Origin: Gemmatimonadaceae bacterium
GTDB lineage: Bacteria; Gemmatimonadota; Gemmatimonadetes; Gemmatimonadales; Gemmatimonadaceae
Assembly: GCA_025929535.1 (NCBI GenBank)
Contig: JAICLZ010000012.1
Span: 1-64,000 of the forward strand
Length of the DNA stretch: 64,000 bases
Reading direction: 5' to 3'
Translations under genes and position numbers: made by a program
Shown here: positions 19,755-29,766 of the stretch, piece by piece
Numbering within the stretch: position 1 is the first letter of the stretch
Layout of the letters: each line of letters begins with the position of its first letter
The notes under the pieces: generated by a model
Seen by the model: only the letters and a program-made list of their open reading frames with translations
Databases searched by the model: none
What the model was told of the DNA's origin: nothing

Positions 19755-22700
19755 TCACACCCGATAGAACACCAGTCCATCCGTCGCCCGGCGCCATCCC
19801 GCATCCATGATCGCCTCGGCGTGCGCGCTCGTGCCTGCGGGCTCACCGTTGATGGTCTCGATGCGCGGGTCGCGCGCGGCGCGCGCGCCCGTCGGCGTGG
19901 CGCGCGAGAGATAGTTGCCGAGCAGGCGCGCGGCGGCGGTGACATCGGCGTCCGATGCATCGACCGCGATCGAGATGCGCCGGCCGCGACCCTCCGCGTT
20001 CATGATCACGATCCCTCGCCGGGTGAGCAGCAAGGCGCCGGCGCCGCGCGGGCGCACGAGTGAGCCGCGCGCGATCGATTCCAGCGCGAGCGTGTATGGA
20101 TTCGCCGGATCCGCAGCAGACATCACGATCATCGGCGCGTCCGCATCGAGATCGGGCTGCGCGCGAAGCCGCTCGACCGCCTCGGGCAGGGCGAACTGCG
20201 CGCCGCCCATTCCCTCCACGAAATAGCCGCGTCGCACCTCGCCGCGATATTCCAGACGCTTGAGCTCCCGGTAGATCGCGCGCCAGCCCACGGGCGGCCG
20301 TTCGCGTCGCCACCAGTCGCGCGTGACGATCGCGTAGCGGTCGAGCCACTGCCGCGCGATCTGCTCGGCGTGCTCCTCTTCATCCGGACGCGTGCCCCAG
20401 GTGCCGGCCGTACGCAGCAGCGACCAGCGTCCCACCCATCCGGATACGGGTCCGGGAAGCTCCGGGCGCCGCCACTTGGGGAGCCGCCGCTGGCTGGGCA
20501 TCCGCTGGTACACGGGTCGCCCCGGCGTCGCCTCGAAGCTCTCCGGGAGCCAGCGCGTGGGATCCTGGAGCGGCTGCCCGCGCACAGCGCGCGCGCGCCC
20601 CGGGATCGAGCGCGTGCGCACGACCTCGCGCAGCGCCTCGATGCTGTCGTTCGTCACGAGCGTCGCCGCCGACAGCTCGCGCAACGCGTCGCGCACCGAG
20701 AGCGGCGTCAGCCCCGTGGCCGCCTGTATGTCCGTCAGGAACGATGCGCCGATCCGTTCGAGCGCCTCCCGCACGGCTACGGCATTCGTGCTCAGCGGCG
20801 GATCGTCCTCGTCATCGAGCCAGATGGCGCCCTCGCCGCGAGGAAAGAAGCGCACGCTCGCGAGCGCGGGCGCGTCGCCGGAATCCGGTCGGCTCCCGCC
20901 CGCCCAGACGATCGATCCGTTCGACGCGAGCTGCGCAAGCCACGCGGGATCGTAGCGCTCGAGTCGCCCCGGCAGGATGTCGCGCTCCCACGCAGCCGGG
21001 GCACGTGGCAGACCGCTCATCTGCTGCAGGATCGCGCTCACGCCGCTCGCGCCATCCAGATGCTCGCGCGGATCGAGATGCTGCCATCGCTGAAGAAAGG
21101 CGGTGAAGCTCGAGAGCTCAACGGCCTGGATCTGCTTGCGGAGCGCTGCGAGCGCGCGATGACGCGCGAGCTCCACGATGCGGCGCGTCGCCCACTCCGG
21201 CTCCGTCACCTCGCGACGGAATCGGCCGCGCACGAGCTTCCCGTTCTCCTCCCATTCGCGGATCCGTTTCTCGATCCACGCCTCGGGCCACCCGTATCGC
21301 GCATGCACCTCGCCCACCGTCACCGGACCCGCGAGCGCCAGCCATCGGGCGAGAATCTCCCGCCGCGCGATTCTGGGCTCGAGCACGACGTTCAGCATGG
21401 CTGCGGGAAGCACCTCTTCCGCACTTCGTTCCACCAGCGATGCTCCGGCGCGCACCCCGGAAATGATCTCCGGCGCTCGTGCCGCCGCGTACCGCCCCAT
21501 CGATTCCGTCGACACGATGCGCCACTCGGCCGGTGCCGTCTCCGTTTCGAACGGGATCGCGATCGCGCGCCCCGCATCCAGCAGCTCGAGCATCGGATCG
21601 GTCGCGCCCAGCCATCCATCCGCGTCGGCCACGCGCGCGCGAAGCTCGTGTGGCGCGAGATCGCCCGCACGATCGAGCAGCACTGCCAACTCGTCCGCCG
21701 TGCGCGCCCGCCGCTCGGGCGCCGTTCCGCGGCGCTCCGCAAGCAGCTGCTCGATCGCCTCCAGCGTTCCCTCGTCCGCGCCCTCGGTGCCCATCACTTC
21801 GTCGAGCAGCCCGCGATCGATCGACAACAGCGCCGCCTGCCGCTCGGCGCGCGGCGTGTCGTCGCCGTAGAGCCAGTCCATCACGAATCCGAATTGGAGG
21901 CTGGCCGCGAAGGGCGATGCACGCTCCGTCTCCACGGTTCGGATGCCGATGCGCCCGGCGCCGATCGCATCGAGCACATCCTTCAGCGCGCTCATGTCGA
22001 ATGCGTCCTGCAGCACCTCGCGATAGGTCTCGACGAGAATCGGAAAGCTCGGGAAGCGGCGCACGGCATCGAGCAGATCGAGCGCCTTGAGACGCTGCAG
22101 CCAGAGCGGCATCCGCCGTCGCGGCGATCCGCGCGGAAGCAGGAGCGCGCGCGCCGCGTTCATGCGGAAGCGCGCGCCGAAGAGCGACGTGCTCCCCACC
22201 TCATCCATCACCCGCGTTTCCGCTTCTTCCGCGGACAGGTGCATGAGTGCCGACAACGGTGCAGCGCTCCCCAGGTTCGGCAGGCGGAGCATGATCCCGT
22301 CGTCGGTCGTCTGCACCTGCACTTCCATTCCCGGCAGCGCTTCCCGCAGGCGCTGCGCGAGCGCCATCCCCCACGGCGCATTCACGCGCCCCCCGAACAC
22401 GGAATGCAGGATGACTCTGAGCGCGCCCATCTCATCGCGAAAGTGCTCGATCACGAGCGTCTGGTCGTCCGGCACCACACCCGTACTCGCGCGCTGCTCG
22501 GCGATGTACGAGCGAAGCGACCGCCCGCACGCCGCGTCCACGCCGTAACGCTGTTCCAGCCCCGCGTTCACCGACTCGTCATCGATGTCCACCACCGCGA
22601 GCTCGCGCCGGAGCGCCCCCACCCGTTTGCTCAGCGGCACCGAACGCGTCGCGAACTCGCCGTGCCAGAAGGGCATCCGCGCCGGCGCCCCCGGCGCGGG

Positions 22701-24389
22701 CGCGACGATCACGCGATCGTGCTCGATCGACCGGATCCGCCACGTCGCCGATCCGAGCTGGAACACATCGCCCACCCGCGACTCGTGCACGAACTCCTCA
22801 TCGAGCTCACCCAGCCGCGTGCGATCGGCGAGGTTCACGGTGTACAGCCCGCGGTCGGGGATGGTCCCGCCGGAGATCACCGCCATCATCCGCGACGCAC
22901 GCGTGCCCGCCAGCCGGTCGTTCACGCGATCCCACGTCATGCGCGGCTCGAGCTCCGCCGCGAGCTCCGATGAATACTTCCCCGACAACATCGATAGCAC
23001 CTCATCGAACGCCGCGCGCGTGAGCCGGTGATACGAATACGCGCGACGCACGAGCGCGTACGCATCGCCCGCCGTCCAGTCGTCCACGCTGACCATCGCG
23101 ACGATGCTCTGCGCGAGAACATCGAGCGGATTCTGAATCGCGCGCGTGGGTTCCACGTCGCCGGCGCGCATCGCTTCCACGATGGCCGCACTCTCCACGA
23201 GGTCATCCCGGAACGTCGGCACCAGCACGCCGCGGCTCACCGCGCCAAGGTTGTGCCCCGCGCGTCCCACGCGCTGCAGGCCCGCACTCACGCGCTTCGG
23301 GCTCTGGAGCTGAATCACCAGATCCACCGAGCCGATGTCGATCCCGAGCTCGAGTGAGCTCGTGGACACCAATGCCGGCAGCTCCCCCGCCTTGAGCGCG
23401 CGCTCCAGCTCCCGCCGCCGCTCGCGCGCGAGCGAGCCGTGATACGGCCGCGCCAGCTGCTCCTCGGCGAGCGTGTTCACGCGCGCCGCGATCCGCTCCG
23501 CCTGCGCGCGGTTGTTCACGAACACGAGTGTCGTTCGCGACTGACGGATGTACGTGAGCACCAGCTCCGCCACCGCGGGCCACACGCTGCCGCCCACCTC
23601 GCCCAGATCCGGTACCGGCGAGATCACGCTCAGCTCCATCTGCTTCACGAGCCCGCAGTCGACGATCGTCACCGGACGAAACTCCGGCGCGTCATCGCTC
23701 TCTCGCACCGCGCCCATGCCGCCCAGGAAGTGCGCGACTTCCTCGAGCGGCCGCTGCGTTGCGGAAAGCCCGATGCGCTGCACGGGCGCTTCCACCAGCA
23801 TCCCGAGCCGCTCGAGCGTCAGCGCGAGATGCGCTCCGCGCTTCGTCCCGGCCACCGCGTGGATCTCGTCGACGATCACCGCGCGTGCGCCACTGAACAT
23901 TCCGCGCCCGCGGATGCTCGTGAGCAGGATGTTCAGCGACTCGGGCGTCGTGATCAGGATGTGCGGCGCCTTCCGCAGCATCCGCGCGCGCGCCGACGGC
24001 GGCGTATCGCCCGTGCGCACACCGATCCTGATCTCGGGAAACGCCTGCCCTTCCGCCTCGAAGCGCGCGCGCAGCTCGGTCAGCGGCTGCTCGAGATTGC
24101 GCTGGACATCGTTGCCCAACGCCTTGAGCGGAGAGATGTAGAGGATCTGAACCGCGTTCGGCAGCGGCGACTCGAGCCCGCGCACGATCAGCTGGTTCAG
24201 CTCCCACATGAATGCCGCGAGCGTTTTGCCGGTGCCGGTAGGAGCGAGAATGAGCGTGTGCTCGCCGCTCGCGATCGCCGGCCACCCCAGCCGCTGCGGC
24301 TCGCTCGGCGCGCCGAAACGCTCCGCGAACCACGCGCGAACGATCGGGTGAAACGAGGCGAGCGGACCCGCGGCGGCGCGGCGTGGCAT
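19755..24389 (-). CDS. lhr: Lhr-type superfamily 2 ATP-dependent helicase
   Basis: This 1544-residue protein has Lhr architecture. RecA-like domain 1 holds Walker A APTGTGKT (about 49-56) and the Walker B box VDEIHAV near 170; motif III is LSATQRP. RecA-like domain 2 carries the SSLELGIDIG and QRVGRAGH motifs, followed by the Lhr core (winged helix, beta-barrel, DEAD-associated domain). The long C-terminal region (about 900-1544) corresponds to the Lhr-CTD, a tetramerising element in mycobacterial homologues. Family role: a 3'-5' DNA translocase/helicase linked to DNA repair. Its length is close to that of E. coli Lhr. It ends 72 bases from the convergent MerR gene. Confidence 0.95.
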   Translation of the reverse strand: MPRRAAAGPLASFHPIVRAWFAERFGAPSEPQRLGWPAIASGEHTLILAPTGTGKTLAAFMWELNQLIVRGLESPLPNAVQILYISPLKALGNDVQRNLEQPLTELRARFEAEGQAFPEIRIGVRTGDTPPSARARMLRKAPHILITTPESLNILLTSIRGRGMFSGARAVIVDEIHAVAGTKRGAHLALTLERLGMLVEAPVQRIGLSATQRPLEEVAHFLGGMGAVRESDDAPEFRPVTIVDCGLVKQMELSVISPVPDLGEVGGSVWPAVAELVLTYIRQSRTTLVFVNNRAQAERIAARVNTLAEEQLARPYHGSLARERRRELERALKAGELPALVSTSSLELGIDIGSVDLVIQLQSPKRVSAGLQRVGRAGHNLGAVSRGVLVPTFRDDLVESAAIVEAMRAGDVEPTRAIQNPLDVLAQSIVAMVSVDDWTAGDAYALVRRAYSYHRLTRAAFDEVLSMLSGKYSSELAAELEPRMTWDRVNDRLAGTRASRMMAVISGGTIPDRGLYTVNLADRTRLGELDEEFVHESRVGDVFQLGSATWRIRSIEHDRVIVAPAPGAPARMPFWHGEFATRSVPLSKRVGALRRELAVVDIDDESVNAGLEQRYGVDAACGRSLRSYIAEQRASTGVVPDDQTLVIEHFRDEMGALRVILHSVFGGRVNAPWGMALAQRLREALPGMEVQVQTTDDGIMLRLPNLGSAAPLSALMHLSAEEAETRVMDEVGSTSLFGARFRMNAARALLLPRGSPRRRMPLWLQRLKALDLLDAVRRFPSFPILVETYREVLQDAFDMSALKDVLDAIGAGRIGIRTVETERASPFAASLQFGFVMDWLYGDDTPRAERQAALLSIDRGLLDEVMGTEGADEGTLEAIEQLLAERRGTAPERRARTADELAVLLDRAGDLAPHELRARVADADGWLGATDPMLELLDAGRAIAIPFETETAPAEWRIVSTESMGRYAAARAPEIISGVRAGASLVERSAEEVLPAAMLNVVLEPRIARREILARWLALAGPVTVGEVHARYGWPEAWIEKRIREWEENGKLVRGRFRREVTEPEWATRRIVELARHRALAALRKQIQAVELSSFTAFLQRWQHLDPREHLDGASGVSAILQQMSGLPRAPAAWERDILPGRLERYDPAWLAQLASNGSIVWAGGSRPDSGDAPALASVRFFPRGEGAIWLDDEDDPPLSTNAVAVREALERIGASFLTDIQAATGLTPLSVRDALRELSAATLVTNDSIEALREVVRTRSIPGRARAVRGQPLQDPTRWLPESFEATPGRPVYQRMPSQRRLPKWRRPELPGPVSGWVGRWSLLRTAGTWGTRPDEEEHAEQIARQWLDRYAIVTRDWWRRERPPVGWRAIYRELKRLEYRGEVRRGYFVEGMGGAQFALPEAVERLRAQPDLDADAPMIVMSAADPANPYTLALESIARGSLVRPRGAGALLLTRRGIVIMNAEGRGRRISIAVDASDADVTAAARLLGNYLSRATPTGARAARDPRIETINGEPAGTSAHAEAIMDAGWRRATDGLVFYRV

Positions 24390-24415
24390 GCGTGAAAGTT
24401 ACGCCGCGCGAGATT

Positions 24416-25762
24416 CTACAGCAGCCGCGCCATGGCCGAGGCGCCCACCTCGAAGATCCGCTGAAGGAGGCCGCGCTTCTCGAACTCCGCGCGCGTGATC
24501 TCCTTGGAGTACTTGAGATCGTCCAGGAACACCGAGTCCAGCATGGCGCCAGTGCCGGCATCGAGCACGTTGAGATTCGACTCGTTGTTGAAGACCATCG
24601 AGCGGTTGTCGAAGTTCATCGATCCGACACTCACCCACAATCCATCCGCGACGAGCGACTTGGCGTGCATCATCGTGGGCGCGAACTCGAAGATGCGCAC
24701 GCCGCCTTTCAGCAGATCGTCGTATTGCTTGCGTCCGGCGTAGCGCGTGATCTTCACGTCGGACTCCTCGCCGACGGTGAGAATGCGCACGTCCACGCCG
24801 CGCTTCGATGCCTGGATGAGGAGCTGCTTGAAATCGTGGTTGGGTACGAAGTAGGAGTTCGTGATGAACAGCCGCCGTCGTGCGCCGGCGATGCTCAGCG
24901 CCAGAAACCGCTCGGCCGGCGTGCTGCCGATCGTGGGCTGCGCATCGAGCAGTCCGGCCGTCTCCGACGGCTCCTCCTTCACTGGCTCCTTCGGAAAGTA
25001 CTTCTCGCCCGTGAGCAGGTTGCCCGTCGCCTCCACCCAGCCATCCGCGAACGTCGCCTGCAGCTGCGACACGGCCGGCCCGGTGAAGCGTACATCGGTG
25101 TCGCGCCACTGATCCTTGCTGTGTCCGTTGCCAAGCCACTTGTCCCCGACACCAAAGCCCCCGGTGAATCCCACCTTGCCGTCGACGACGATCACGCGAT
25201 TGTGGGAGCGGTTCTGCAGCTTCTGCATCTCGTACCAGTGCACGGGGCGGAATTTCGCGAAGTGCACACCGTCTGCCTGCAGCGAGTCGATGTAGCCCTT
25301 GGTGATGTGCTGTCCCCCAAACGCATCAGTGAGCATGTACGCCGCTACGCCGTTCCGCGCGCGCTCTCGCAGGATCGCTGAGAGCGTGTCCGCGATCTTC
25401 CCCGGCTCGAAGAAGTACATCTGGATCGTGATCGTCTCCTTCGCGCTGCGCAGCTCCTTCCAGATGGCTGGAAACGTCTGCTCGCCATTGAGCAGCACGG
25501 TGACGTGATTGCCATCGGTGAGGTGCGTGCCCGAGAACACTTCCATCGTCCGCGTGAAGAGCGGATCACCCACTGGCGGCGCCGCGCTTCCGACTCCCTG
25601 CAGATGCGAGATGTGCGAGCCGTGGAGCGTGAACTCCATCCCGATGATCGTGAACAGGATCAGCAGCAGGCCGCCCGCAGTGAGCCCGATCTTCTCGGCC
25701 ACGCTGTATTTCTGATCGCTCGCCCGCTTTGCCTCCGACGGGTGTTCCGTGTTCTTTTTCAT
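24416..25762 (-). CDS. Phospholipase D superfamily / cardiolipin synthase-like membrane protein
   Basis: From the ATG at 25762 the protein has 448 residues: a membrane anchor at about 22-42 (IGLTAGGLLLILFTIIG), then two PLD domains. The second HKD motif is standard (MHAKSLVADG, followed by GSMNFDNRS). The first reads SHNRVIVVDGKVGFTGG, with Arg where the usual HxK lysine is. Probable role: phosphatidyl transfer to make cardiolipin, or phospholipid hydrolysis, at the membrane. A GTG at 25846 would add 28 residues and abut the start of the divergent RPA-like gene, but the shorter start gives a cleaner anchor. Confidence 0.85.
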   Translation of the reverse strand: MKKNTEHPSEAKRASDQKYSVAEKIGLTAGGLLLILFTIIGMEFTLHGSHISHLQGVGSAAPPVGDPLFTRTMEVFSGTHLTDGNHVTVLLNGEQTFPAIWKELRSAKETITIQMYFFEPGKIADTLSAILRERARNGVAAYMLTDAFGGQHITKGYIDSLQADGVHFAKFRPVHWYEMQKLQNRSHNRVIVVDGKVGFTGGFGVGDKWLGNGHSKDQWRDTDVRFTGPAVSQLQATFADGWVEATGNLLTGEKYFPKEPVKEEPSETAGLLDAQPTIGSTPAERFLALSIAGARRRLFITNSYFVPNHDFKQLLIQASKRGVDVRILTVGEESDVKITRYAGRKQYDDLLKGGVRIFEFAPTMMHAKSLVADGLWVSVGSMNFDNRSMVFNNESNLNVLDAGTGAMLDSVFLDDLKYSKEITRAEFEKRGLLQRIFEVGASAMARLL

Positions 25763-25846
25763 GACAAATGCCAATGCAAGGCTGAAGCCGCCAGAAATCA
25801 CCACTCGCCTTGCTCCCCTCGCACCACCAGTCCACCTTTCCGGCAC

Positions 25847-26701
25847 ATGGTTCTCGCCTCGCGACGCCGAACGGCTGCGCGGACGATCGCGCTCGACCGG
25901 TCGCTCGAAACCCTGCCGATGTTCCGGCTCAGTGATTCAGCGGATGACTCGGCGATTACGTATCTGCCGCCCCCGGGCGGCCGATGGCGCGTCCTCCCGA
26001 ATCCCGGCGATCGCCTCCCCGGCACCTTCGATCAGGACGTCTATGTCGAGCTGTGGCGCCGTTACGAGGAGGCGGGATCTCCTTCCGACGGAACGGTCGC
26101 CTTCACTCTCCACGCCTTCCTGCGCTCGATCGGGCGTCGCGTGGACGGCCGTACCTACGAGCAGCTCCGGTCCGCGCTCGCTCGGCTCCAGCACACCACC
26201 CTCGAATCCCAACAGGCGTATTTCGATGGCGCCGCACACGCCGTCGTCGATGCTCGATTCAGTATTCTCACGGGCGTCGTCATCGAGCGGCGCCGGCTCG
26301 CCGATCGGGATCAGCTCGGCCTCTTTTCGGCCTTCCCCGCCTCCGAGCCCGGCGAGGCGTACATCACGATGTCTCCCGTCGCTCGCGCCAACATCGCGGC
26401 AGGACACGTCGTACTCCTCTCTGCCGCGCAGTACATGGCGCTGTCGTCGCCAGTGGCGCGCCGGCTCTATCGCCTCTTCGAGGTGGCGCACGAGGAAGGC
26501 GTTGGCTGCTGGCGCGTCACGCTCGCCCATCTAGCCGAACAGCTTCCGCTTGCACAGCGTTACCCGTCGCACCTGCAGCGCGTGCTACAACCAGCGCACG
26601 AGATGCTGATTGCAGCCGGTCTCGTGCGCGACGTGACTGTTCAGCAACAGGCGCGTGAGTGGTATGTTGAGTACACGCTGGCAGACCGGACTCATTCATA
26701 G
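25847..26701 (+). CDS. RPA-like (replication initiator protein A) homologue
   Basis: From the ATG at 25847 the protein has 284 residues. Segments resembling the plasmid replication initiator A family: LETLPMFRLSD, then VLPNPGDRLPGTFDQDVYV, the region FTLHAFLRSIGRRVDGRTYE with LRSALARLQHTTLES, and a second winged-helix-like half (SSPVARRLYRLFEVAHEEG). Such proteins bind origin iterons to start plasmid or secondary-replicon replication. No iteron array or partition genes lie within reach, and the flanking genes look chromosomal. The frame stays open upstream to 25505 but only over the antisense of the neighbouring gene, so 25847 is favoured. The function as an initiator is unproven; an ancestral initiator turned regulator is possible. 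Confidence 0.65.
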   Translation: MVLASRRRTAARTIALDRSLETLPMFRLSDSADDSAITYLPPPGGRWRVLPNPGDRLPGTFDQDVYVELWRRYEEAGSPSDGTVAFTLHAFLRSIGRRVDGRTYEQLRSALARLQHTTLESQQAYFDGAAHAVVDARFSILTGVVIERRRLADRDQLGLFSAFPASEPGEAYITMSPVARANIAAGHVVLLSAAQYMALSSPVARRLYRLFEVAHEEGVGCWRVTLAHLAEQLPLAQRYPSHLQRVLQPAHEMLIAAGLVRDVTVQQQAREWYVEYTLADRTHS

Positions 26702-26766
26702 TGCTGTGGTGTGAGCAGTATTTTTGCGTGCCCCGTCGTTGGACCCCTACCCTCGGAGTGCTCGTC

Positions 26767-26961
26767 ATGGCGACTAAGCTCGAGAAAACATTGAAGCGTG
26801 AGATCGACATCGATGGCGCAGCGTACATGGTTGCGATCTCACCCGAGGGCGTGAAGCTGACGCAGAAAGGCTTTCGAAAGGGGCCCGAGCTCACGTGGAA
26901 ACAGATCCTGGTGAGCGGCGGCGGCGCAACGCATGCAGGGAACGAAGGCGGCGGGGAGTAG
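26767..26961 (+). CDS. Small conserved-looking protein of unknown function
   Basis: The product is 64 residues from the ATG at 26767, with GGAG about eight bases before it. The core REIDIDGAAYMVAISPEGVK plus LTQKGFRKGPELTWKQIL forms an apparent beta-beta-beta-helix unit with a Gly-rich tail. The frame extends upstream to a GTG at 26701, but the added part lies partly on the previous stop and is unconvincing. It is followed by an 84-base gap to the protease gene. No function is assigned. Confidence 0.7.
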   Translation: MATKLEKTLKREIDIDGAAYMVAISPEGVKLTQKGFRKGPELTWKQILVSGGGATHAGNEGGGE

Positions 26962-27045
26962 CTTCACACGCGCGAGCGAGACGGGAACTATCTCCTCGCG
27001 CGACCGTATTCCAGAGGAGATCGCTTCTCCTCATTCAAGGTATTT

Positions 27046-28653
27046 ATGTCCCGACTTCGTACCGCGGCGCTACTCGGCGTCATAGCGCTGCCGATCGTGA
27101 TCGGGGGCGCTGCCATCGAGCGGCAGTCCACCCGCGATGGCGCGCACGTGTTCGATCAGGTGCTTTCGCTCGTCGGCGAACGCTTCGTCGACACGCTTCA
27201 GCAGAATCAGCTCTTCGAGAAGGCCGCTCGCGGCCTCGTGCAGCAGCTCGACGATCCATACTCCGAGCTCTACACTCCCGCGCAGCTCAAGCGGTTTTCG
27301 ACCATGGCCACCGGCAAGTACGGCGGCATCGGTATGCAGATCGAGCAGCAGGAAGGCGCCATTGTCGTCGTGCGAGTGTTCGATCACACGCCGGCGGAGC
27401 AGGCCGGCGTGGCCGAGGGTGATCACATCGTCGGGATCGACACGGCATCCACGCGCGGCTGGACCTCCCAACAGGTGTCCGACGTGCTCGTCGGCACCAT
27501 CGGGACGAAAGTGAAGGTCAGGTTCGCTCGTCCCGGCATCGCGACTCCCATCGAGCACGCGTTCACGCGCGCGGAGATCCACGTTCCCGCCGTGCCCTAC
27601 GCGCTCATGCTCGACAACAAGGTCGCCTACGTTCCGCTGCAGCAGTTCAGCGAGAACTCGGCAGCCGAGCTGCGTGGCAACGTCAATCGGCTGATGCGCG
27701 AGGGCGCGAAGGGAATCGTGCTCGATCTCCGCAACGATCCGGGCGGCATCCTCGATCAGGGACTCGACATCGCCGACCTCTTTCTCGGCTCCTCCGGCCA
27801 GACGATCGCGAGCGTGCGCACGCGCCAGGGACCACCGCAGGTCTTCACCACCCACGGCGGAGAGCACATCGGCAACGTGCCGCTCGTCGTTCTCGTCGAC
27901 GGATATTCGGCGTCCGCGAGCGAGATCGTCACCGGCGCGCTGCAGGATCACGATCGCGCGCTCGTCGTCGGCACGACATCGTTCGGCAAGGGACTCGTGC
28001 AGACCGTCTTCCCCCTGGACGACGGCTGGGCAATGAAGCTCACCACCGGCAAGTGGTATACGCCGAGCGGGCGCTCGATTCAGAAGAACCGCAAGCACAT
28101 CGATCCCGATTCCGCCGTGGGCACGGTTGCGCCCGACGACGCGAAGCCCGATTCGCTCGAGCAGGATTCGGTGAAGAAGCATCGCCCCATGTACAAGAGT
28201 GATGCGGGCCGCACGATCTACGGCGGTGGCGGCATCACTCCCGACATCATCGTTCCGGAGGACACGGTAACCACGGCGGAGCAGGAGTTCGCCAAGGCGA
28301 TCGCGCCCAAGTTTCCGGCGCTTCGCGGCGTGCTGTACAGCTATTCGTTCGAGCTCAAGGATCATGTCACCAAGGACTTCACGGTGAAGCCCGAGTGGCG
28401 CGACGAGTTCTACAAGCGGCTCGCGGCGGCGAAGATCCTCACGGACCGCAAGCAGTACGACGCGGCCACGCCGCTCGTGAACCGCTGGCTCTCACAGCAG
28501 GTCGCGCGGCTCGCATTCGGCGACTCGACGGCGTTCCGCCGCACGATCCCGGATGATCCGCAACTGAAGAAGGCGCTCGAGGTGCTCCGGAAGGGGCAGA
28601 CGCAGAAGGACCTCTTCTCCATCGCTCGGGCGGACGCAACACCGGGACATTAG
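27046..28653 (+). CDS. S41-family carboxy-terminal processing protease
   Basis: The 535-residue protein has an N-terminal signal or anchor (residues 5-24), a helical region, a PDZ domain at about 95-175 (IGMQIEQQEGAIVVVRVF) and the S41 catalytic core. The Ser/Lys dyad is Ser290 in SASASE and Lys315 in SFGKG. Family role: removing or degrading C-terminal tails of envelope proteins. The C-terminal ~200 residues extend past the core. The ATG is preceded by AAGG five bases away and by a small hairpin (27014-27032) in the leader. Confidence 0.94.
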   Translation: MSRLRTAALLGVIALPIVIGGAAIERQSTRDGAHVFDQVLSLVGERFVDTLQQNQLFEKAARGLVQQLDDPYSELYTPAQLKRFSTMATGKYGGIGMQIEQQEGAIVVVRVFDHTPAEQAGVAEGDHIVGIDTASTRGWTSQQVSDVLVGTIGTKVKVRFARPGIATPIEHAFTRAEIHVPAVPYALMLDNKVAYVPLQQFSENSAAELRGNVNRLMREGAKGIVLDLRNDPGGILDQGLDIADLFLGSSGQTIASVRTRQGPPQVFTTHGGEHIGNVPLVVLVDGYSASASEIVTGALQDHDRALVVGTTSFGKGLVQTVFPLDDGWAMKLTTGKWYTPSGRSIQKNRKHIDPDSAVGTVAPDDAKPDSLEQDSVKKHRPMYKSDAGRTIYGGGGITPDIIVPEDTVTTAEQEFAKAIAPKFPALRGVLYSYSFELKDHVTKDFTVKPEWRDEFYKRLAAAKILTDRKQYDAATPLVNRWLSQQVARLAFGDSTAFRRTIPDDPQLKKALEVLRKGQTQKDLFSIARADATPGH

Positions 28654-28662
28654 CTTTCCGGC

Positions 28663-29733
28663 ATGCGTTACGCGCGTCCCGTAATGACCGCGGCCACGCT
28701 CGTGGCCGCGGCTGCCTGTCATGGCGGAGCCGCACACCCGCCCACCGCCGCTCCCGCTCCCGCCGCTGAATTTCACGCCGCGGAGCCGCACCTTGCCAAC
28801 ATTCGGCAGCTCACGCACGGCGGCGAGAATGCCGAGGCGTATTTCAGTACGGATGGCAAGCGGCTGATCTTTCAGAGCACGCGCGATGGCCGGAGCTGCG
28901 ATCAGGAGTTCGTCATGAACACCGACGGCTCGGCGCAGCAGCGTATCTCCGACGGCACGGGCAAGACGACCTGCGGCTACTTCTTCGCGTACAACACGAA
29001 GGTCTTCTACGCATCCACGCGTGCGGCGGACACCGCGTGCCCGAAGAAGCCGGATCCGTCCAGGGGCTACGTGTGGGGCCTCGACAAGTACGACATCTAC
29101 ACCGCCAACGCCGATGGCAGCGGCACGCGCCGCCTCACGCGCAACAACGTCTACACGGCCGAGGGAACGTTGTCGCCCGACGGCAAGACGATCGTGTTCA
29201 CCTCGCTCAAGGATGGCGATCTCGACATCTACACGATGAACGTCGACGGCACCAGCGTGCGCCGCCTGACGAACACCCCCGGCTACGACGGTGGGCCGTT
29301 CTTCTCGCCCGATGGCAAGCGCATCGTGTATCGGGCGTACCATCCAACCGATTCCACCGAGCTCGCGCAGTATCGCGATCTGCTGAGCCAGTCGATCGTG
29401 CGGCCGAACAAGATGGAGATCTGGGTGATGAACGCCGACGGCAGCGATCAACACCAGATCACCCACCTGGGCGGCGCCAACTTCGCGCCCTTCTTCACGC
29501 CCGACGGCAGGCGAATCATCTTTTCATCGAACTACACGAACCCGCACAGTGGCGAGTTCGATCTCTATCTGATCAATGACGACGGCAGCTCGCTCGAGCC
29601 GGTGACGAGCGCGACCGGCTTCGACGGTTTCCCGCAGTTCAGCCCCGATGGGAAGCAGCTCGTGTGGGCCTCGAGTCGCAATGCCACCGGCGAGCACCAG
29701 CTCGATCTGTTCATTGCGGACTGGAAGCCGTAG
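28663..29733 (+). CDS. TolB-like WD40/PD40 beta-propeller lipoprotein
   Basis: The 356-residue protein has a lipoprotein signal with lipobox AAAC (Cys19). Six PD40 blades follow, each with a pattern like FSTDGKRLIFQSTRDG or LSPDGKTIVFTS, and DIYTMNVDG loops between. It resembles the propeller of TolB and probably sits in the periplasm or on an outer-membrane leaflet as a protein-binding scaffold. It begins nine bases after the protease gene, so the two are likely co-transcribed and may share envelope quality-control work. Confidence 0.9.
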   Translation: MRYARPVMTAATLVAAAACHGGAAHPPTAAPAPAAEFHAAEPHLANIRQLTHGGENAEAYFSTDGKRLIFQSTRDGRSCDQEFVMNTDGSAQQRISDGTGKTTCGYFFAYNTKVFYASTRAADTACPKKPDPSRGYVWGLDKYDIYTANADGSGTRRLTRNNVYTAEGTLSPDGKTIVFTSLKDGDLDIYTMNVDGTSVRRLTNTPGYDGGPFFSPDGKRIVYRAYHPTDSTELAQYRDLLSQSIVRPNKMEIWVMNADGSDQHQITHLGGANFAPFFTPDGRRIIFSSNYTNPHSGEFDLYLINDDGSSLEPVTSATGFDGFPQFSPDGKQLVWASSRNATGEHQLDLFIADWKP

Positions 29734-29766
29734 CATGCAACGATTGACCCCAGACTCGGAGCATCC

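Noticed and set aside
20370-22973. 867-codon open frame antisense to lhr
   Set aside because: It lies wholly within the helicase gene and has shadow-type composition without motifs.
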